A stretch of DNA of 64,000 nucleotides from Klebsiella oxytoca NBRC 105695. Lineage in GTDB: Bacteria; Pseudomonadota; Gammaproteobacteria; Enterobacterales; Enterobacteriaceae. Below, in pieces: positions 16,610 to 28,175 of this stretch. The position numbers and the translations under genes were made by a program. The DNA lies in NCBI RefSeq assembly GCF_001598695.1, contig NZ_BCZK01000001.1, forward strand, positions 124,001 to 188,000, in the 5' to 3' direction. Position 1 is the first letter of the stretch, and each line of letters opens with the position of its first letter. Below the pieces are notes generated by a model, which worked only from the letters and a program-made list of their open reading frames with translations, made no database searches and had not been told where the DNA came from.

Positions 16610-18135
16610 ACGTCTCTCGATAAATTACGTTCCAGAGGTAACTCTACTTTAATGCTAACCCCGCCCAAAGGCGAATGGTCGGCACGTAAAGTGCCGCCGT
16701 GGGCAGCCACGATGTTAAGGCAAATTGCCAGCCCCAGACCAGAGCCGCCGCTGGCACGATTACGCGACCCTTCGGTACGATAAAAGCGCTCAACCAGCCG
16801 CTCCAGCTGTTCGTCGGTGACGCCGGGCGCGCTATCGGCAAAGTCGAGAATCAGCATCTGGCCGCTCTGGCTGGCGCTAATCTGCAGGCCGCCGCCGCTA
16901 TCGGTATAGCGCAGGCTGTTTTCCAGCAGGTTGTTGAACAGCTGCATCAGGCGATCCCGGTCGCCGAAAATCGCCGCGCTTTCCGGCAGCGAAACGCCAA
17001 TCGACAGTCCACGGCTGGCGAAGCGCTCGCGAAACGCGCCGGCGGCGACCTCCAGCAGATTAATAATATCCACCGAGCTTTTCTGGTAGGTGAGGGCGCC
17101 TTCATCGGACATGGAAAGCTGGTGCAAATCCTCGACCAGTTTGGTGAGGGTGGCGACCTCCGCCTGTAGGGAGGCGATGGAATCCGGGGTAAATTTCCTG
17201 ATGCCATCCTGAATCGCCTCCAGCTCGCCGCGCAGCACCGCCAGCGGCGTGCGCAGTTCATGAGAAATATCGGCCATCAGGTCGCGGCGCATTTGCTGAT
17301 TGCGTTCAAGGGTACTGGCTAGCTGGTTGAAATCTTTCGCCAGGCGCCCCAGTTCATCGCTGCTGGTGGCGGTGACCCGGGTGGAGAAATCGCCGGCCGC
17401 CAGACGATGAGTCCCCTCAACCAGCCGTTTAACCGGGGCGAGCAGACCGCGCGCCAGCGGGAAGGTGGCCAGCGCCGCCAGCAGCGTAGCGAGGGCGACA
17501 ATCAGCCAGCTGGTGCGTTTCTGCTGACGGTCGAAGTTGATATCGGTATTGCGTGTCAGGCGCTCAACCGGCGAGGCAATGACCGCGCCAACCTCGACGC
17601 CGTTAACCATAATGCTGCGCCGGGTGCCGTCTGTCGGGACGCGCTCGCGCGGGCCCACCAGTACGCGCCCTTTCTGATCGACCACCCAGAACATCGTGCG
17701 CCAGCCGTGCGGAGGCATATCAGGACCGGGACCGCGATCGCCACGATCGCCGCGCGGGCCCTCAAGGGGGCGGTCCGGCGCGGCATCCGGCGGCATCTCT
17801 CCGGGGTCGGGGCCCGGATGCGGTTCGTCCATCGGACCCATGCCGCGACCCGGCGGCGAGCGATCGTCATTGTCGCGCTCAAAGGTTTTCAGCAGCTGGA
17901 AAATAAAGCGGTCGTTGTTGCGCAGGAACTTCCAGCTGCCGTGCTGGGCATACTGTTCGCTCAGGGCATCGCCGAGCATGGTCAGGCGCTGTTCGTTGCC
18001 GCGCTTGATATAGTCGATAAAGCCGCGTTCAAAACTGATACGCACCGCCCAGTGCATGCTGATTAGCAGCACGATGCAGGTGGCAAGAATCGCGATAAAC
18101 AGCTTGCCGGTAATGCCGGGACGCCAGAACTTCAA
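16606..18135 (-). CDS. baeS: Envelope-stress sensor kinase BaeS, with a long sensor insertion
   Basis: A 509-residue inner-membrane histidine kinase. Two membrane helices flank a periplasmic sensor, followed by HAMP, the HisKA domain with phospho-acceptor H292 ([15 protein letters not shown]), and HATPase with N and G boxes ([22 protein letters not shown]). E. coli BaeS has 467 residues; the extra 42 lie in the periplasmic domain just before the shared MPPHGWRT motif, as a stretch rich in Pro, Gly, Asp and Arg (for example [20 protein letters not shown]). The C-terminal half is nearly identical to E. coli. The insertion may change ligand or metal sensing. The gene overlaps both mdtD and baeR by four bases. 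Confidence 0.97.
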   Translation of the reverse strand: MKFWRPGITGKLFIAILATCIVLLISMHWAVRISFERGFIDYIKRGNEQRLTMLGDALSEQYAQHGSWKFLRNNDRFIFQLLKTFERDNDDRSPPGRGMGPMDEPHPGPDPGEMPPDAAPDRPLEGPRGDRGDRGPGPDMPPHGWRTMFWVVDQKGRVLVGPRERVPTDGTRRSIMVNGVEVGAVIASPVERLTRNTDINFDRQQKRTSWLIVALATLLAALATFPLARGLLAPVKRLVEGTHRLAAGDFSTRVTATSSDELGRLAKDFNQLASTLERNQQMRRDLMADISHELRTPLAVLRGELEAIQDGIRKFTPDSIASLQAEVATLTKLVEDLHQLSMSDEGALTYQKSSVDIINLLEVAAGAFRERFASRGLSIGVSLPESAAIFGDRDRLMQLFNNLLENSLRYTDSGGGLQISASQSGQMLILDFADSAPGVTDEQLERLVERFYRTEGSRNRASGGSGLGLAICLNIVAAHGGTLRADHSPLGGVSIKVELPLERNLSRDV

Positions 18136-19547
18136 GACTCACTCCTTTTACGGCGACGAATCACGGTATTCATCGTGGTGTCGTCCGGTACGCGGGAAAA
18201 AATGAGTGCCGGCAGCGCAATAACCACCGCCATGCTTAAGTAGGTATAAAGAAACACCTGATGAGCGGTCGCCGCATCGACGCCGATATGCTGCTGGCCG
18301 TAGAGACCGAGTAGCATCCCGGCGATAGTGACGCCGATACTCATCGACAGCTGCATGACCATCGATAGCATGCTGTTGCCGCTGCTGGCCAGATCGTCGG
18401 GCAGGTCCTTCAGGGTCAGGGTATTCATTGAGGAGAAGCGGCTGGAGTTAATCATTCCCTGCAGAAACAGGACCACCGGCAGCAGCCAGTACCAGCCCGC
18501 GAGCGCGACGGCCATAAATAGCAGGCTGACCAGCGCGAGGCCGATCGTTGAAGTCACCAGCACCCGGCGATAGCCGAAGCGGTTGACCACCTGAACCACA
18601 ATACGCTTCATTCCCATGCTGCCAAGCACCATCGGGATCATCATCAGCCCGGCGTGGAACGGCGAAAAGCCGAGGCCAATCTGTAAAAACACCGGGGTCA
18701 TGAACGGCAGCATGCCGCTGCCGATGCGCCCGGCGAAGCTGCCGCCAAGGCCGAGAGAAAAGGTGCGGTTGTTAAACAGCTTCAGGCTGAACAGCGCGTT
18801 GCGGTTGCCGCGCGCGTGCCACAGATAGCACAGAATTGACGCCGCGCCGATGGCCACCAGCGCCGTCAGCCACAGGGGGGAGATTCCGAGCCCCTTTTTG
18901 CCGTCGAGCGCCAGGGTGAGCGTCGCCATGCCGGCGGCCAGCAAAATAAAGCCGAGGATATCAAAGCGCCGGGTTTGCAGAGTGTAGTTGGGCATCAGCC
19001 ACAGCGTGGCGATGGCGCCGACGATGCCAACCGGAATATTGATCAGAAAGATCCAGTGCCAGGAGGCGTACTCCACCAGCATCCCGCCGAGCGCCGGGCC
19101 GAGCAGCGGCCCCACCTGGCCGGGCAGGGTGACGAAGGTCATCGCCGCCATATATTGGCTGCGCGGGACAATTTTCATTACCGTCAGGCGGCCTACGGGA
19201 ACCATCATTGCGCCGCCGACGCCCTGCAGCACCCGGGCCAGAATCAGCTGATCGAGCGTGGCGGCCTGCGCGCAGAACAGGGAGCCGGCGGTGAACAGCA
19301 CGATGGCGCTAAAAAAGATATTTCTTACTCCGACACGATCCGCCAGCCAGCCGCTGGCGGGCAGCATCACCGCCACCGTCAGCACGTAGGAGACGATAAC
19401 CATATGCATATGCAGCGGGCTCTCCCCAAGACTTTGCGCCATTGAGGGGAGGGCGGTGTTAACGATGGTGGTATCCAGCGCTTGCATAAAAAAGCCAAAG
19501 GCCACTATCCACAGCTGCCAGCGTACGCTGGAAGGAAGATCTGTCAT
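18132..19547 (-). CDS. mdtD: MFS transporter MdtD
   Basis: A 471-residue major facilitator with about 14 predicted membrane segments (DHA2-type), the same length as E. coli MdtD. The N-terminal signature [20 protein letters not shown] and motif A region ([11 protein letters not shown]) are clear. In E. coli it is encoded in the mdtABCD-baeSR operon but is not needed for MdtABC efflux; a role in citrate export has been proposed (IceT). It sits 1 base from the mdtC stop and overlaps the baeS start. Confidence 0.95.
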   Translation of the reverse strand: MTDLPSSVRWQLWIVAFGFFMQALDTTIVNTALPSMAQSLGESPLHMHMVIVSYVLTVAVMLPASGWLADRVGVRNIFFSAIVLFTAGSLFCAQAATLDQLILARVLQGVGGAMMVPVGRLTVMKIVPRSQYMAAMTFVTLPGQVGPLLGPALGGMLVEYASWHWIFLINIPVGIVGAIATLWLMPNYTLQTRRFDILGFILLAAGMATLTLALDGKKGLGISPLWLTALVAIGAASILCYLWHARGNRNALFSLKLFNNRTFSLGLGGSFAGRIGSGMLPFMTPVFLQIGLGFSPFHAGLMMIPMVLGSMGMKRIVVQVVNRFGYRRVLVTSTIGLALVSLLFMAVALAGWYWLLPVVLFLQGMINSSRFSSMNTLTLKDLPDDLASSGNSMLSMVMQLSMSIGVTIAGMLLGLYGQQHIGVDAATAHQVFLYTYLSMAVVIALPALIFSRVPDDTTMNTVIRRRKRSES

Positions 19548-19548
19548 G

Positions 19549-22500
19549 TTATTCGCTTACCGGTTGATGGACTTTTCGCGAAAAACGCAGCCGCAGACGG
19601 TCGAAGAACAGATAGACCACCGGCGTGGTATACAGGGTCAACAGCTGACTCATTACCAGACCGCCGACAATGGTGATCCCCAAGGGCTGGCGCAGCTCGG
19701 CGCCATCGCCGCCAGAGATAACCAGCGGCAGCGCGCCGAACAGCGCTGCCAGGGTGGTCATCATTATCGGCCGGAAGCGCAGCAGACAGGCCTGGAAGAT
19801 TGCCTCTTCCGGCGGCAGGTTGCCGTTGCGCTGCGCTTCCAGGGCAAAGTCGACCATCATGATGGCGTTTTTCTTCACAATGCCAATTAATAGCATAATC
19901 CCGATAAGCGCGATTAGGCTGAACGGGGCATCGAAAAGCTCCAGCGCCAGCAGCGCGCCGACGCCCGCGGACGGAATAGTCGACAGAATGGTTAGCGGAT
20001 GAACGTAGCTCTCATAGAGGATCCCCAGCACGATATAGACCGTGGCGATAGCCGCCAGAATCAGGATCACCTGCGAGTTCATGGTCTCCTGGAACACCTG
20101 CGCGGTCCCGGCGAACGACCCGCGCACGCTGGACGGCACGCCAAGCTGGGTCATCGCCCGGTTAATGGCGTCGCTGGCTTCTGACAGCGATTTGCCGGTA
20201 GGCAGGTTAAACGACACGGTCGATGCCGCCGACAGCCCCTGATGGTTCACCGACAGCGGGGCGTTGGCCGGCTGCCATTTGGCGAAATAGGATAGCGGGA
20301 TCGCCTTGTCTTCGCTGTTGATCACAAACATTTTATCGAGGGCGCTGACGTCCTGGGTGTAGACCGGGTCGACCTGCATCACCACTTTATACTGGTTCAG
20401 CGGCTGGTAGATGGTTGAGATCTGCCGCTGACCGAAGGCGTTATTTAGCAGATTATTGGCGTCCTGCACGCTGATGCCGAGTCGCGACATGGTATCGCGG
20501 TCGTAGATCAGGTCCATCTCGGCGCCGTTATTCTGGCTGTCGGAGTTGACATCCGCCAGCTCCGGCAGCGCCGCCAGCGTTTTGCGGATTTTGGGTTCCC
20601 ACTCCCGCAGCGCCGCAAGGTCGTCCGACAGCAGCGTGTACTGGTAGCTGGCGTTGGCCTGACGGCCGCCGACGCGGATATCCTGTACCGCCATCAGGAA
20701 CAGGTTGGCCCCCGGCTCTTTGGCCAGCTTCTTCCGCAGCCGATCGATAATCTGCTGCGCCGTTTCATGGCGCTCATCGCGCGACTTCAGGGTGATAAAC
20801 ATCATCCCGCTGTTGACCCGCGAGCCGCCGGTAAAACCGGTGACGTTGTCCACCGCCGGATCTTCACGAATGATCTTCATAAAGTCCTCCAGCTTGCCGC
20901 GCATCGCCTGGAACGAGATGCTCTGATCGGCCTGGATCCCGCCCATCAGCACCCCGGTGTCCTGCTCCGGGAAGAAGGTTTTAGGAATCGAAATATAGAG
21001 CCAGACGCTCAGCGCGATGGTGCCAAGCAGCACCAGGCCGGTTAAGCGGCTATGCTTCAGTACCCACTTCAGCGACTTACCGTATCCGCCCTGAATCGCC
21101 ACCAGCAGGCGGCCAACACCGCGCTTGCGCGTCGGCTCGTGCGGCTTGCCGCTTTTCAGCAGCCAGCCGCACATCATCGGCGTCAGGGTCAGGGAGACCG
21201 CCAGCGAGATGCCGATCGCCACCGACAGAGTAACGGCGAATTCGCGCAGCAGCCTTCCCGGCAGGCCGCCCATCAGCAGCAGCGGCAGGAATACCGCCAC
21301 CAGCGACAGGCTCATCGACAGAACGGTAAATCCGACTTCCCGGCTCCCCTGCAGCGCCGCCTGCAGCGGCTTCATGCCCGCTTCGAGATGGCGGGAAATG
21401 TTTTCCAGCACCACGATGGCGTCATCAACCACGAAGCCGGTAGCGATGGTCAGCGCCATCAGCGACAGGTTGTTAAGGCTGAAGCCGCACAGGTACATGG
21501 CGGCGAAGGTGCCGATCAGCGAAACCGGAACCGCCACCGCCGGGATCAGCGTCGCGCGCCCCGAGCGGAGGAAGAGGAAGACCACGAGGATCACCAGCGC
21601 CACCGAGATCACCAGCGTTTGCTCAACTTCCTCCAGCGAGGCGCGGATGGTCGGCGAACGGTCCTGGGCGATTTGCAGATCGACAGAGGCCGGGATGGTG
21701 CGCTGTAGCTCCGGCAGACGGGCGCGAATGCTGTCCACCGTCTCAATGATATTGGCCTCCGGCAGCTTACGGATCATCAGCAAAATCGCCGGTTTGGCGT
21801 TAGTCATCCCGGCGTTGCGCACGTCCTGCACCGAATCGGTGACGTTGGCGACGTCGCCGAGGCGCACCGCCGCGCCGTTGTTGTAGTGCACGATCAGCGG
21901 CTGGTATTCGGCCGCGGTTTTCAGCTCGTCGTTGGTCGCCACCTGCCAGCGGTGGGTGGCATCTTCCAGCGCCCCCTGCGGTTTACGCACGTTGGCGTTG
22001 CTGATGGCGGTGCGCACCGCGTCGAGCGACACGCCCTGGTTAAACAGCGCCTGCGGGTTGAGGTCGACGCGCACCGCGGGCAGCGAACTGCCGCCGACGT
22101 CGACGTCGCCGACGCCGTCAATCTGGGCAATGGTCTGCGCCAGTTGGGTTGAGGCGAAGTCGTACAGCTCACCCTGGGACCAGGTATCCGAGGTGAGGGT
22201 GAGGATCATGATCGGCGCGTCTGACGGGTTGGCTTTGCGATAGGTCGGACGGCTCGGCATACCGCTCGGCAGCAGGCTTTGCGCAGCGTTAATCGCCGCC
22301 TGCACGTCGCGGGCCGCGCCGTTGATATCGCGGTCAAAGTTGAACTCAAGAATGATGCGCGTACTGCCGAGCGAGCTGGAGGAGGTCATCTCATTGACCC
22401 CGGCAATCCGCCCCAAAGAGCGCTCCAGCGGCGTCGCCACCGAAGAGGCCATAGTCTCCGGCGACGCGCCGGGAAGCGAGGCGCTGACCATGATAACCGG

Positions 22501-22626
22501 GAAGTCCACCTGCGGCAGCGGCGCTACCGGCAGCAGGCGAAAACCGAGGATGCCGCAGAGAGTAATGGCGAGCGAAATCAGAATCGTCGCCACCGGACGG
22601 TAAATGAAGAGCGCGAAAAACTTCAC
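19549..22626 (-). CDS. mdtC: RND efflux pump subunit MdtC
   Basis: A 1025-residue inner-membrane RND transporter, the same length as E. coli MdtC. It forms a heterotrimer with MdtB and works with MdtA and TolC to expel bile salts, novobiocin and similar compounds. The proton-relay region ([17 protein letters not shown] in TM4) and the TM10-12 block ([20 protein letters not shown]) are present. It abuts mdtB without a gap and is transcribed with it. Two tandem duplicated halves, each with a large periplasmic loop, are evident. Confidence 0.97.
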   Translation of the reverse strand: MKFFALFIYRPVATILISLAITLCGILGFRLLPVAPLPQVDFPVIMVSASLPGASPETMASSVATPLERSLGRIAGVNEMTSSSSLGSTRIILEFNFDRDINGAARDVQAAINAAQSLLPSGMPSRPTYRKANPSDAPIMILTLTSDTWSQGELYDFASTQLAQTIAQIDGVGDVDVGGSSLPAVRVDLNPQALFNQGVSLDAVRTAISNANVRKPQGALEDATHRWQVATNDELKTAAEYQPLIVHYNNGAAVRLGDVANVTDSVQDVRNAGMTNAKPAILLMIRKLPEANIIETVDSIRARLPELQRTIPASVDLQIAQDRSPTIRASLEEVEQTLVISVALVILVVFLFLRSGRATLIPAVAVPVSLIGTFAAMYLCGFSLNNLSLMALTIATGFVVDDAIVVLENISRHLEAGMKPLQAALQGSREVGFTVLSMSLSLVAVFLPLLLMGGLPGRLLREFAVTLSVAIGISLAVSLTLTPMMCGWLLKSGKPHEPTRKRGVGRLLVAIQGGYGKSLKWVLKHSRLTGLVLLGTIALSVWLYISIPKTFFPEQDTGVLMGGIQADQSISFQAMRGKLEDFMKIIREDPAVDNVTGFTGGSRVNSGMMFITLKSRDERHETAQQIIDRLRKKLAKEPGANLFLMAVQDIRVGGRQANASYQYTLLSDDLAALREWEPKIRKTLAALPELADVNSDSQNNGAEMDLIYDRDTMSRLGISVQDANNLLNNAFGQRQISTIYQPLNQYKVVMQVDPVYTQDVSALDKMFVINSEDKAIPLSYFAKWQPANAPLSVNHQGLSAASTVSFNLPTGKSLSEASDAINRAMTQLGVPSSVRGSFAGTAQVFQETMNSQVILILAAIATVYIVLGILYESYVHPLTILSTIPSAGVGALLALELFDAPFSLIALIGIMLLIGIVKKNAIMMVDFALEAQRNGNLPPEEAIFQACLLRFRPIMMTTLAALFGALPLVISGGDGAELRQPLGITIVGGLVMSQLLTLYTTPVVYLFFDRLRLRFSRKVHQPVSE

Positions 22627-25600
22627 CTACGCCTCCTCTTCACGCCGCGGGAATCGGCTCTTCATATACAGCGACAGTCGGTCGAACAGCAGATAGATCA
22701 CCGGGGTAGTGAACAGGGTCAGCACCTGGCTGAGCATCAGACCGCCGACCATGCCAATCCCCAGCGGACGGCGCAGCTCCGCGCCGACGCCGGTGCTGAG
22801 CATCAGCGGCAGCGCGCCGAGCAGGGCGGCGAGGGTGGTCATCAGGATGGGACGAAAGCGCAGCAGACAGGCCTGGTAGATAGCCTCGTGCGGCGGCATG
22901 CCCTGTTCGCGTTCGGCGGCCAGCGCGAAGTCGATCATCATGATGGCGTTTTTCTTGACGATGCCGATCAGCAAAATGATGCCGATAATCGCGATAACGT
23001 CCAGTTCGCTCCCCGCCAGCCACAGCGCCAGCAGCGCGCCCACGCCCGCCGTCGGCAGGGTGGAGAGAATCGTTATCGGGTGAATAAAGCTTTCATACAG
23101 TACTCCGAGGACGATATACATCGCCACTACCGCAGCGACCACCAGCCAGACGGTGCTGCCCAGCGCCGACTGGAAAGCCAGAGAGCTGCCCTGGAACTGG
23201 GTGCGGATATCGCTCGGGAATTCCAGCGCCTGTTCGGCGCCAAGGATGGCATCGACCGCATCGCCCAGCGAATAGTTATCCGGCACGTTAAACGAGATGG
23301 TGGTGACCGGGAACTGATCGAGATGGTTTATGGATAGCGGGGCAAAACGCTCCTCGACGCTGGCGATGGATTTCAGCGGCACAATCCCGCCGTCGCTGCT
23401 GGTCAGGCGAATATTATCCAGCGCCGCCAGCCCCGGCGTGGCCTGGGTATCATGCTCCAGCACCACGCGGTACTGATTCGCCTGGGTATAGATGGTGGAG
23501 ATTAAACGCTGGCCGAAGGCGTTATACAGCGCATTATCGACGTCCGCCATGCTGATGCCGAGGCGGCTGGCGCTATCGCGGTCAACGTTGATATACGCCG
23601 CCAGGCCCTTGTCCTGCCAGTCGCTGCTGACGTCGGAGAGCTGCGGCAGCGCCTGCAGCCGGGTCAGCAGCTGTGGCACCCAGTTGCTGAGCGCATCCAG
23701 CGAGTTCGCCTGTAGGGTGAACTGGTACTGAGTGCGGCTGACGGTGGTGTCAATGGTCAGATCCTGCGTGGGCTGAAGGTAAAGCTCAATGCCGGGAATC
23801 CCGCTCACCGCGTTCTGCAGGCGGCCGATCACCGTCTGCACGCGATCGTCGCGCTCGTCCAGCGGCTTAAGGTTGATTTGCAGGCGGGCGCTGTTGAGCG
23901 CCGGGTTAGTGCCGTCAACCCCGACGTAGGAGGTCAGGCTTTCCACCGCCGGATCTTTGAGTATCGCCGCCGACACCTGCTGCTGGCGCTCGGCCATGTT
24001 GGCGAACGACGCCGACTGCGGCGCCTGCAGCGTACCCTGAATGATGCCGTTGTCCTGAATCGGGAAAAAGCCCTTCGGAATAAACACCCATAGCATAATC
24101 GACAGAACCAGGGTACCGAGGGCCACGCTCAGTGTCAGCCAGGGATGATTCAATACCCGGCTCAGCCAGCGGCCATAGACGGCGATCACCCGCTCAAAGA
24201 AACGCTCGCTGGCGCGCGAGAAGCGGTTCTGCTTGCGCAGCGACTCGTGGCTCAGCATGCGGGCGCACATCATCGGCGTCAGGGTCAGCGACACCACCGC
24301 GGAGATCAGGATCGCCACCGCCAGGGTAATGGCGAACTCGCGGAACAGGCGGCCAACGATATCGCCCATAAACAGCAGCGGGATCAGCACCGCAATCAGC
24401 GAGAAGGTCAACGAGATAATGGTAAAGCCAATCTCTCCGGCCCCTTTCAGGGCGGCGGCCAGCGGCTTTTCGCCTTTCTCGATATAGCGCGAGATGTTTT
24501 CGATCACCACGATGGCGTCATCGACCACAAAGCCGGTGGCGATGGTCAGGGCCATCAGCGTCAGGTTGTTAATCGAGAAATCGAGAAACACCATTACCAC
24601 AAAGGTGCCGACCAGCGATAGCGGCACGGCGATGCCGGGAATAATCGTCGCCGGGACGTTGCGCAGAAAGACGTAAATAATCATCACCACCAGGGCGATA
24701 GCCAGCATCAGCTCGAACTGGGTGTCGCTAACCGACGCCCGGATGTTGGTAGTGCGGTCGGAAAGCACCTGTACTTTGACTGATTTCGGCAGGCTTTCGG
24801 TCAGCTGCGGCAGCATCTGGCGGATGCTGTCGGCGGTAGAGATAATATTGGCCCCCGGCTGGCGCTGGACGTTCATGACGATCGCCCGCTGATTGTTCGC
24901 CCATGCTCCGAGCCAGCTGTTTTCCGCGCCCTGTTCCACGGTGGCGACGTCGCCGAGGCGAATCGGCGCGCCGTTCTGCCAGGCGATAATCAGGCGGCGA
25001 TAATCTTCTGCCGACTGCATCTGATCGTTGGCGGAGAGGGTCACCGCCCGCGCCGGGCCGTCAAGGCTCCCTTTCGCCGAGTTGACGTTGGCGCTGGTTA
25101 TCGCGGTGCGCACCGTTTCGCTGGTCAGCCCGAGCGCGGCGATGGCCTGGGCGTTGAGCTTGACGCGTACCGCCGGGCGCTGGCCGCCCGCGAGGGTGAC
25201 CAGCCCGACGCCGGAAACCTGGGAGATCTTCTGCGCCACGCGGGTCTCGACCATATCCTCGACCTGGGTCATCGGCACGGCGGAAGAGGTGACCGCGAGG
25301 GTCATAATCGGCGGATCGGCGGGGTTAACTTTGCTGTAGACCGGCGGGTTAGGCAGGTCAGAAGGCAGCAGGTTGGTGGCAGCGTTGATGGCCGCCTGTA
25401 CTTCCTGTTCCGCGACGTCCAGCGGCAGCGTGAGCTGGAACTGGAGCGTGACCACCGACGCGCCGCCGGAGCTCTGGGAGGACATCTGCTTGAGGCCGGA
25501 CATCTGGCCAAACTGGCGCTCCAGCGGGGCCGTCACGGATGAAGTCATCACGTCCGGGCTGGCGCCGGGATAGAGGGTTACCACCTGAATCGTCGGGTAG

Positions 25601-25749
25601 TCCACTTCCGGCAGCGCCGAAACCGGTAAGAATCGATAGCCGATAATCCCGGCCAGCATGATGGCCACCATTAACAGCGTCGTGGCGACCGGGCGCATGA
25701 TAAACAGACGGGAAGGGCCGCCCGTACTGCTCGGCGGTAACACTTGCAT
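22627..25749 (-). CDS. mdtB: RND efflux pump subunit MdtB
   Basis: A 1040-residue RND transporter, the length of E. coli MdtB, and partner of MdtC in the unusual two-subunit (B2C) pump. It shows the paired RND motifs: [20 protein letters not shown] in the first half and the [18 protein letters not shown] region in the second. The start at 25749 shares its last base with the mdtA stop, so synthesis of the adaptor and pump is coupled. Long apparent frames on the opposite strand here are GC-rich shadows. Confidence 0.97.
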   Translation of the reverse strand: MQVLPPSSTGGPSRLFIMRPVATTLLMVAIMLAGIIGYRFLPVSALPEVDYPTIQVVTLYPGASPDVMTSSVTAPLERQFGQMSGLKQMSSQSSGGASVVTLQFQLTLPLDVAEQEVQAAINAATNLLPSDLPNPPVYSKVNPADPPIMTLAVTSSAVPMTQVEDMVETRVAQKISQVSGVGLVTLAGGQRPAVRVKLNAQAIAALGLTSETVRTAITSANVNSAKGSLDGPARAVTLSANDQMQSAEDYRRLIIAWQNGAPIRLGDVATVEQGAENSWLGAWANNQRAIVMNVQRQPGANIISTADSIRQMLPQLTESLPKSVKVQVLSDRTTNIRASVSDTQFELMLAIALVVMIIYVFLRNVPATIIPGIAVPLSLVGTFVVMVFLDFSINNLTLMALTIATGFVVDDAIVVIENISRYIEKGEKPLAAALKGAGEIGFTIISLTFSLIAVLIPLLFMGDIVGRLFREFAITLAVAILISAVVSLTLTPMMCARMLSHESLRKQNRFSRASERFFERVIAVYGRWLSRVLNHPWLTLSVALGTLVLSIMLWVFIPKGFFPIQDNGIIQGTLQAPQSASFANMAERQQQVSAAILKDPAVESLTSYVGVDGTNPALNSARLQINLKPLDERDDRVQTVIGRLQNAVSGIPGIELYLQPTQDLTIDTTVSRTQYQFTLQANSLDALSNWVPQLLTRLQALPQLSDVSSDWQDKGLAAYINVDRDSASRLGISMADVDNALYNAFGQRLISTIYTQANQYRVVLEHDTQATPGLAALDNIRLTSSDGGIVPLKSIASVEERFAPLSINHLDQFPVTTISFNVPDNYSLGDAVDAILGAEQALEFPSDIRTQFQGSSLAFQSALGSTVWLVVAAVVAMYIVLGVLYESFIHPITILSTLPTAGVGALLALWLAGSELDVIAIIGIILLIGIVKKNAIMMIDFALAAEREQGMPPHEAIYQACLLRFRPILMTTLAALLGALPLMLSTGVGAELRRPLGIGMVGGLMLSQVLTLFTTPVIYLLFDRLSLYMKSRFPRREEEA

Positions 25750-27002
25750 CAGGAGCGCGCTCCTTTTTTACCGTATTCGCGGCTGGTGGCTTTTTCCGGC
25801 TCGGCGGCGGTTGCCGCATCGTGGGCTTCGACGACCTCAACTTTTGCGCCTTCCGTCAGACGGTCGATACCGTCGGTTACGACGCGATCGCCAGCGGAAA
25901 GACCGGCGTTGATCACCACTTTAAGACTGTCCTGAATACCCGGCGTGACGGTGTGCTTGCTGACCTTGTTCTCGTCGTTCAGTACCCAGACGAAATGACC
26001 TTCGTTACCCATTTGCAGCGCGGCGGTTGGAATCACTACCGCGTTTTGCTCGGTATCGACCAGCATACGGGCGTTGACGAATTGATTGGGGAACAGGGCG
26101 TCATCAAGGTTTGTAAAGCGCGCTTTCAGCTTGATGGTGCCGGTGGTGGCGTCAATCTGGTTATCGAGGCTCAGCAGCGAGCCTTCGCTGATTTTCTGTT
26201 TATTGGTGCGGTCCCAGGCTTCGACCGCCAGCTTTTTCCCCGCCTTTTGCGCCTGTACGACGGTGGCGATTTGGTTTTCCGGCAGCGTAAAGACCACATC
26301 AATAGGGTGGTTTTGCGTCAGCACCACAATGCCGGTGGTGTCGCCGCTGGAGATCTGGTTGCCGATATCCACCTGTTTTAAGCCGACCCGGCCGTCAATC
26401 GGCGCGGTGATGCGGCTCCAGTTCAGCTGCAGCTGGGCGCTGGCGACAGCAGCTTCGTCCGCCTTAATGGTGCCCTGGGTTTCGCTGACCAGCGACTGCT
26501 GGGTATCCAGCTCCTGGCGCGACACCAGATTGGTTTTCACCAGCTGCTGGTAGCGCGCCAGATCGCGGCGGGCGTTGGCGAGGGTCGCCCGATCTTTGGC
26601 CAGTTGCCCCTCGGCCTGGGCGAGGGCGACTTTAAACTGGCTGGGATCGATTTCCGCGAGCAGATCGCCCGCTTTGACCTGCTGGCCTTCGTTAAAGTGG
26701 ATCGCCAGAAGCTGGCCGTCGACGCGGCTGCGCACGGTGACGGTATTCGCCGCCGTCACGGTGCCGAGGCCGGAAAGGTAGCGCGGCACCGCTTCGCTGG
26801 TCGCGGTTGCCGCCTGTACCGGCGCGAGGGCGGCGCCAAAACGACCGGGCCGTCCGCCTCCGGGGCTCTGCTGACGCGCGCCTGTCGCCGTCGGCGCGCC
26901 GCTATTTGCCGCTTCGCGACCCTGCCAGAACCAGTACGCGGCGCCCGCGACGATCGCTACCACCAGCACGGCTGCCCAACGGCTTTTATTGCTACCTTTC
27001 AT
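25749..27002 (-). CDS. mdtA: RND efflux periplasmic adaptor MdtA
   Basis: A 417-residue membrane-fusion protein (E. coli 415). It has an N-terminal anchor ([18 protein letters not shown]), a biotinyl-lipoyl-like domain ([31 protein letters not shown]), an alpha-helical hairpin ([20 protein letters not shown]) and beta-barrel and membrane-proximal domains. It links MdtBC to TolC. It is the first gene of the mdtABCD-baeSR operon, and a BaeR-box-like sequence lies about 65-80 bases upstream. Confidence 0.97.
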   Translation of the reverse strand: MKGSNKSRWAAVLVVAIVAGAAYWFWQGREAANSGAPTATGARQQSPGGGRPGRFGAALAPVQAATATSEAVPRYLSGLGTVTAANTVTVRSRVDGQLLAIHFNEGQQVKAGDLLAEIDPSQFKVALAQAEGQLAKDRATLANARRDLARYQQLVKTNLVSRQELDTQQSLVSETQGTIKADEAAVASAQLQLNWSRITAPIDGRVGLKQVDIGNQISSGDTTGIVVLTQNHPIDVVFTLPENQIATVVQAQKAGKKLAVEAWDRTNKQKISEGSLLSLDNQIDATTGTIKLKARFTNLDDALFPNQFVNARMLVDTEQNAVVIPTAALQMGNEGHFVWVLNDENKVSKHTVTPGIQDSLKVVINAGLSAGDRVVTDGIDRLTEGAKVEVVEAHDAATAAEPEKATSREYGKKGARS

Positions 27003-27065
27003 TAATTTGCTATCTCATCCTGAAACGTTTCACGGAATGATACTAGTTTAGTCAGCGAACGCCGC

Positions 27066-27083
27066 TTAAAAATGGAGGAATTA
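27066..27083 (-). promoter_or_regulatory. Possible BaeR box upstream of mdtA
   Basis: Read on the minus strand, AATTCCTCCATTTTTAAG keeps the core of the published BaeR consensus (TTTTTCTCCATNATTGGC), namely TTnCTCCATnnTT, and lies about 64-81 bases upstream of the mdtA start. The flanks of the consensus are not conserved. The same bases form the Shine-Dalgarno of a short plus-strand ORF, so one of the two readings may be accidental. Confidence 0.35.
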
Positions 27084-27142
27084 TGAAAAGACTGTCCAGA
27101 AACGTCTGGAAAAAACGCTTTTCCTTGAGCCGGTTACGATGA
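27083..27142 (+). CDS. Candidate 19-residue basic peptide upstream of mdtA
   Basis: ATG 27083 follows GGAGGAATT, an ideal ribosome-binding site, and opens a 19-codon frame (MKRLSRNVWKKRFSLSRLR) ending in TGA. The peptide is strongly basic (9 Lys/Arg) and matches nothing I know. A perfect 6-bp hairpin (TCCAGA-aacg-TCTGGA, 27096-27111) lies inside it. It is divergent from mdtA and its start region overlaps the BaeR-box candidate. Only the ribosome-binding site argues for translation. Confidence 0.25.
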   Translation: MKRLSRNVWKKRFSLSRLR

Positions 27143-27385
27143 ATAGTTAGGCGAAAAATTCGCTTAACGATTTTGCTTAGCCGGGCGAGGAACCCGGTGA
27201 ATTATCGCCGGTCATTCGCTGTTTCTTAAGGGTCACAGCGGAATGCGTCGCAGCCAGGCTGATATACAGCGTGAATAAGCGGCCCCGGGGCGTGATTCAG
27301 CCTGATTGGCAGGCGCATCTGTTTAATAATCAAATTCACTCAAGATTTTGCTTTAAGCAATGCGACCACTATCAGAGGGTTCTTT
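27143..27385 (+). other. Leader/promoter region of the DDAH-like operon
   Basis: No gene is seen here. It contains a short palindrome (GCGAA-aaa-TTCGC, about 27151-27163), a GC-rich hairpin (CCGGG...CCCGG, about 27181-27198) and an AT-rich stretch before the AGAGGG that serves the DDAH-like gene. I could not assign -35/-10 boxes or a sigma-54 site with confidence; a TTGGCAG sequence at about 27306 lacks the required GC at -12. Confidence 0.4.
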
Positions 27386-28147
27386 ATGCATTTTACCCAA
27401 GCTATCGCCCGTCTACCGGCCGCCACCTGCGGCGCAGGACAAACTACCGCCCAACTGGGCGCGCCGGATATCGCCGCCACCACGCGCCAGTTTCTCGCCT
27501 ATATAGAGACCCTTCTGCAGCTCGGCCTGAAGGTCACCGTGCTTCCTGCCGCGGCGGAATATCCCGATGCGCACTTTGTTGAAGATACCGCGGTGGTCAT
27601 GCCGGAACTGGCGGTGATTACTCATCCGGGCGCGCCGAGCCGCCAGGGCGAAGTCGATACTATTGCGCCGGTGCTGGCGGGGTTTCGTCCACTGGTGCAG
27701 ATGAGCGAAAGCGGACATATGGACGGCGGCGACGTGCTGCTGGTGGGCAAACGATTTTTTATCGGCCTGACGGCGCGTACCGATGAGCAGGGGATCCGCG
27801 AATTTGCCGCCGCCGTTGAGCCGCACGGCTACACGGTGACGGCGATTGACGTGAGCGCCGGTCTGCATCTGAAATCGATTGTCAACTATGTGGGCCGCAA
27901 TACGCTGCTGCTGACGGAAGGCTACGTTAACCATCCGGCGTTTAGCGGCTTCAATCGTATCGTGATCCCGGAGGAAGAGGCCTACGCCGGAAATACGCTG
28001 TGGATCAACGATACTTTAATTACGCCGCAGGGCTACCCCTGTACCCTGGGCGAAATCAGCAAGCTGGGAATGCCTGTCATGCAACTCGACACCAGCGAAT
28101 TTAAGAAAATGGATGGCGGCCTGACCTGCCTCTCACTGCGTTTTTAA
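27386..28147 (+). CDS. Dimethylarginine dimethylaminohydrolase (DDAH)-like enzyme
   Basis: A 253-residue amidinotransferase-fold hydrolase of the DDAH type, which hydrolyses N-omega-methylated arginines to citrulline and methylamines. The substrate carboxylates FVEDTAVV, the MDGGDVLLVGKRFFIGL segment, the catalytic His in AGLHLKSIVNYV and the catalytic Cys near the C-terminus (DGGLTCLSLRF) are all in the expected order. AGAGGG lies 6 bases before ATG 27386. The downstream binding protein and permeases suggest that its substrate is imported by them. Related guanidino compounds are possible alternatives. Confidence 0.85.
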   Translation: MHFTQAIARLPAATCGAGQTTAQLGAPDIAATTRQFLAYIETLLQLGLKVTVLPAAAEYPDAHFVEDTAVVMPELAVITHPGAPSRQGEVDTIAPVLAGFRPLVQMSESGHMDGGDVLLVGKRFFIGLTARTDEQGIREFAAAVEPHGYTVTAIDVSAGLHLKSIVNYVGRNTLLLTEGYVNHPAFSGFNRIVIPEEEAYAGNTLWINDTLITPQGYPCTLGEISKLGMPVMQLDTSEFKKMDGGLTCLSLRF

Positions 28148-28175
28148 TTTATGCGCCGACACCGGGGAGATCGAA

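Noticed and set aside
22279-23337. Long plus-strand frame (352 codons) opposite mdtB/mdtC
   Set aside because: It is antisense to clear RND pump genes, has Gln/Arg/His-rich low-complexity composition typical of GC-rich shadows, and lacks a family match. Similar shadows lie at 2643-3608, 3833-4576, 5678-6511, 1183-1977, 17407-18066, 21052-21708 and 46479-47138.
27300-27325. TTGGCAG as a sigma-54 promoter for the DDAH-like operon
   Set aside because: The GC dinucleotide required 10 bases downstream of GG is not present.
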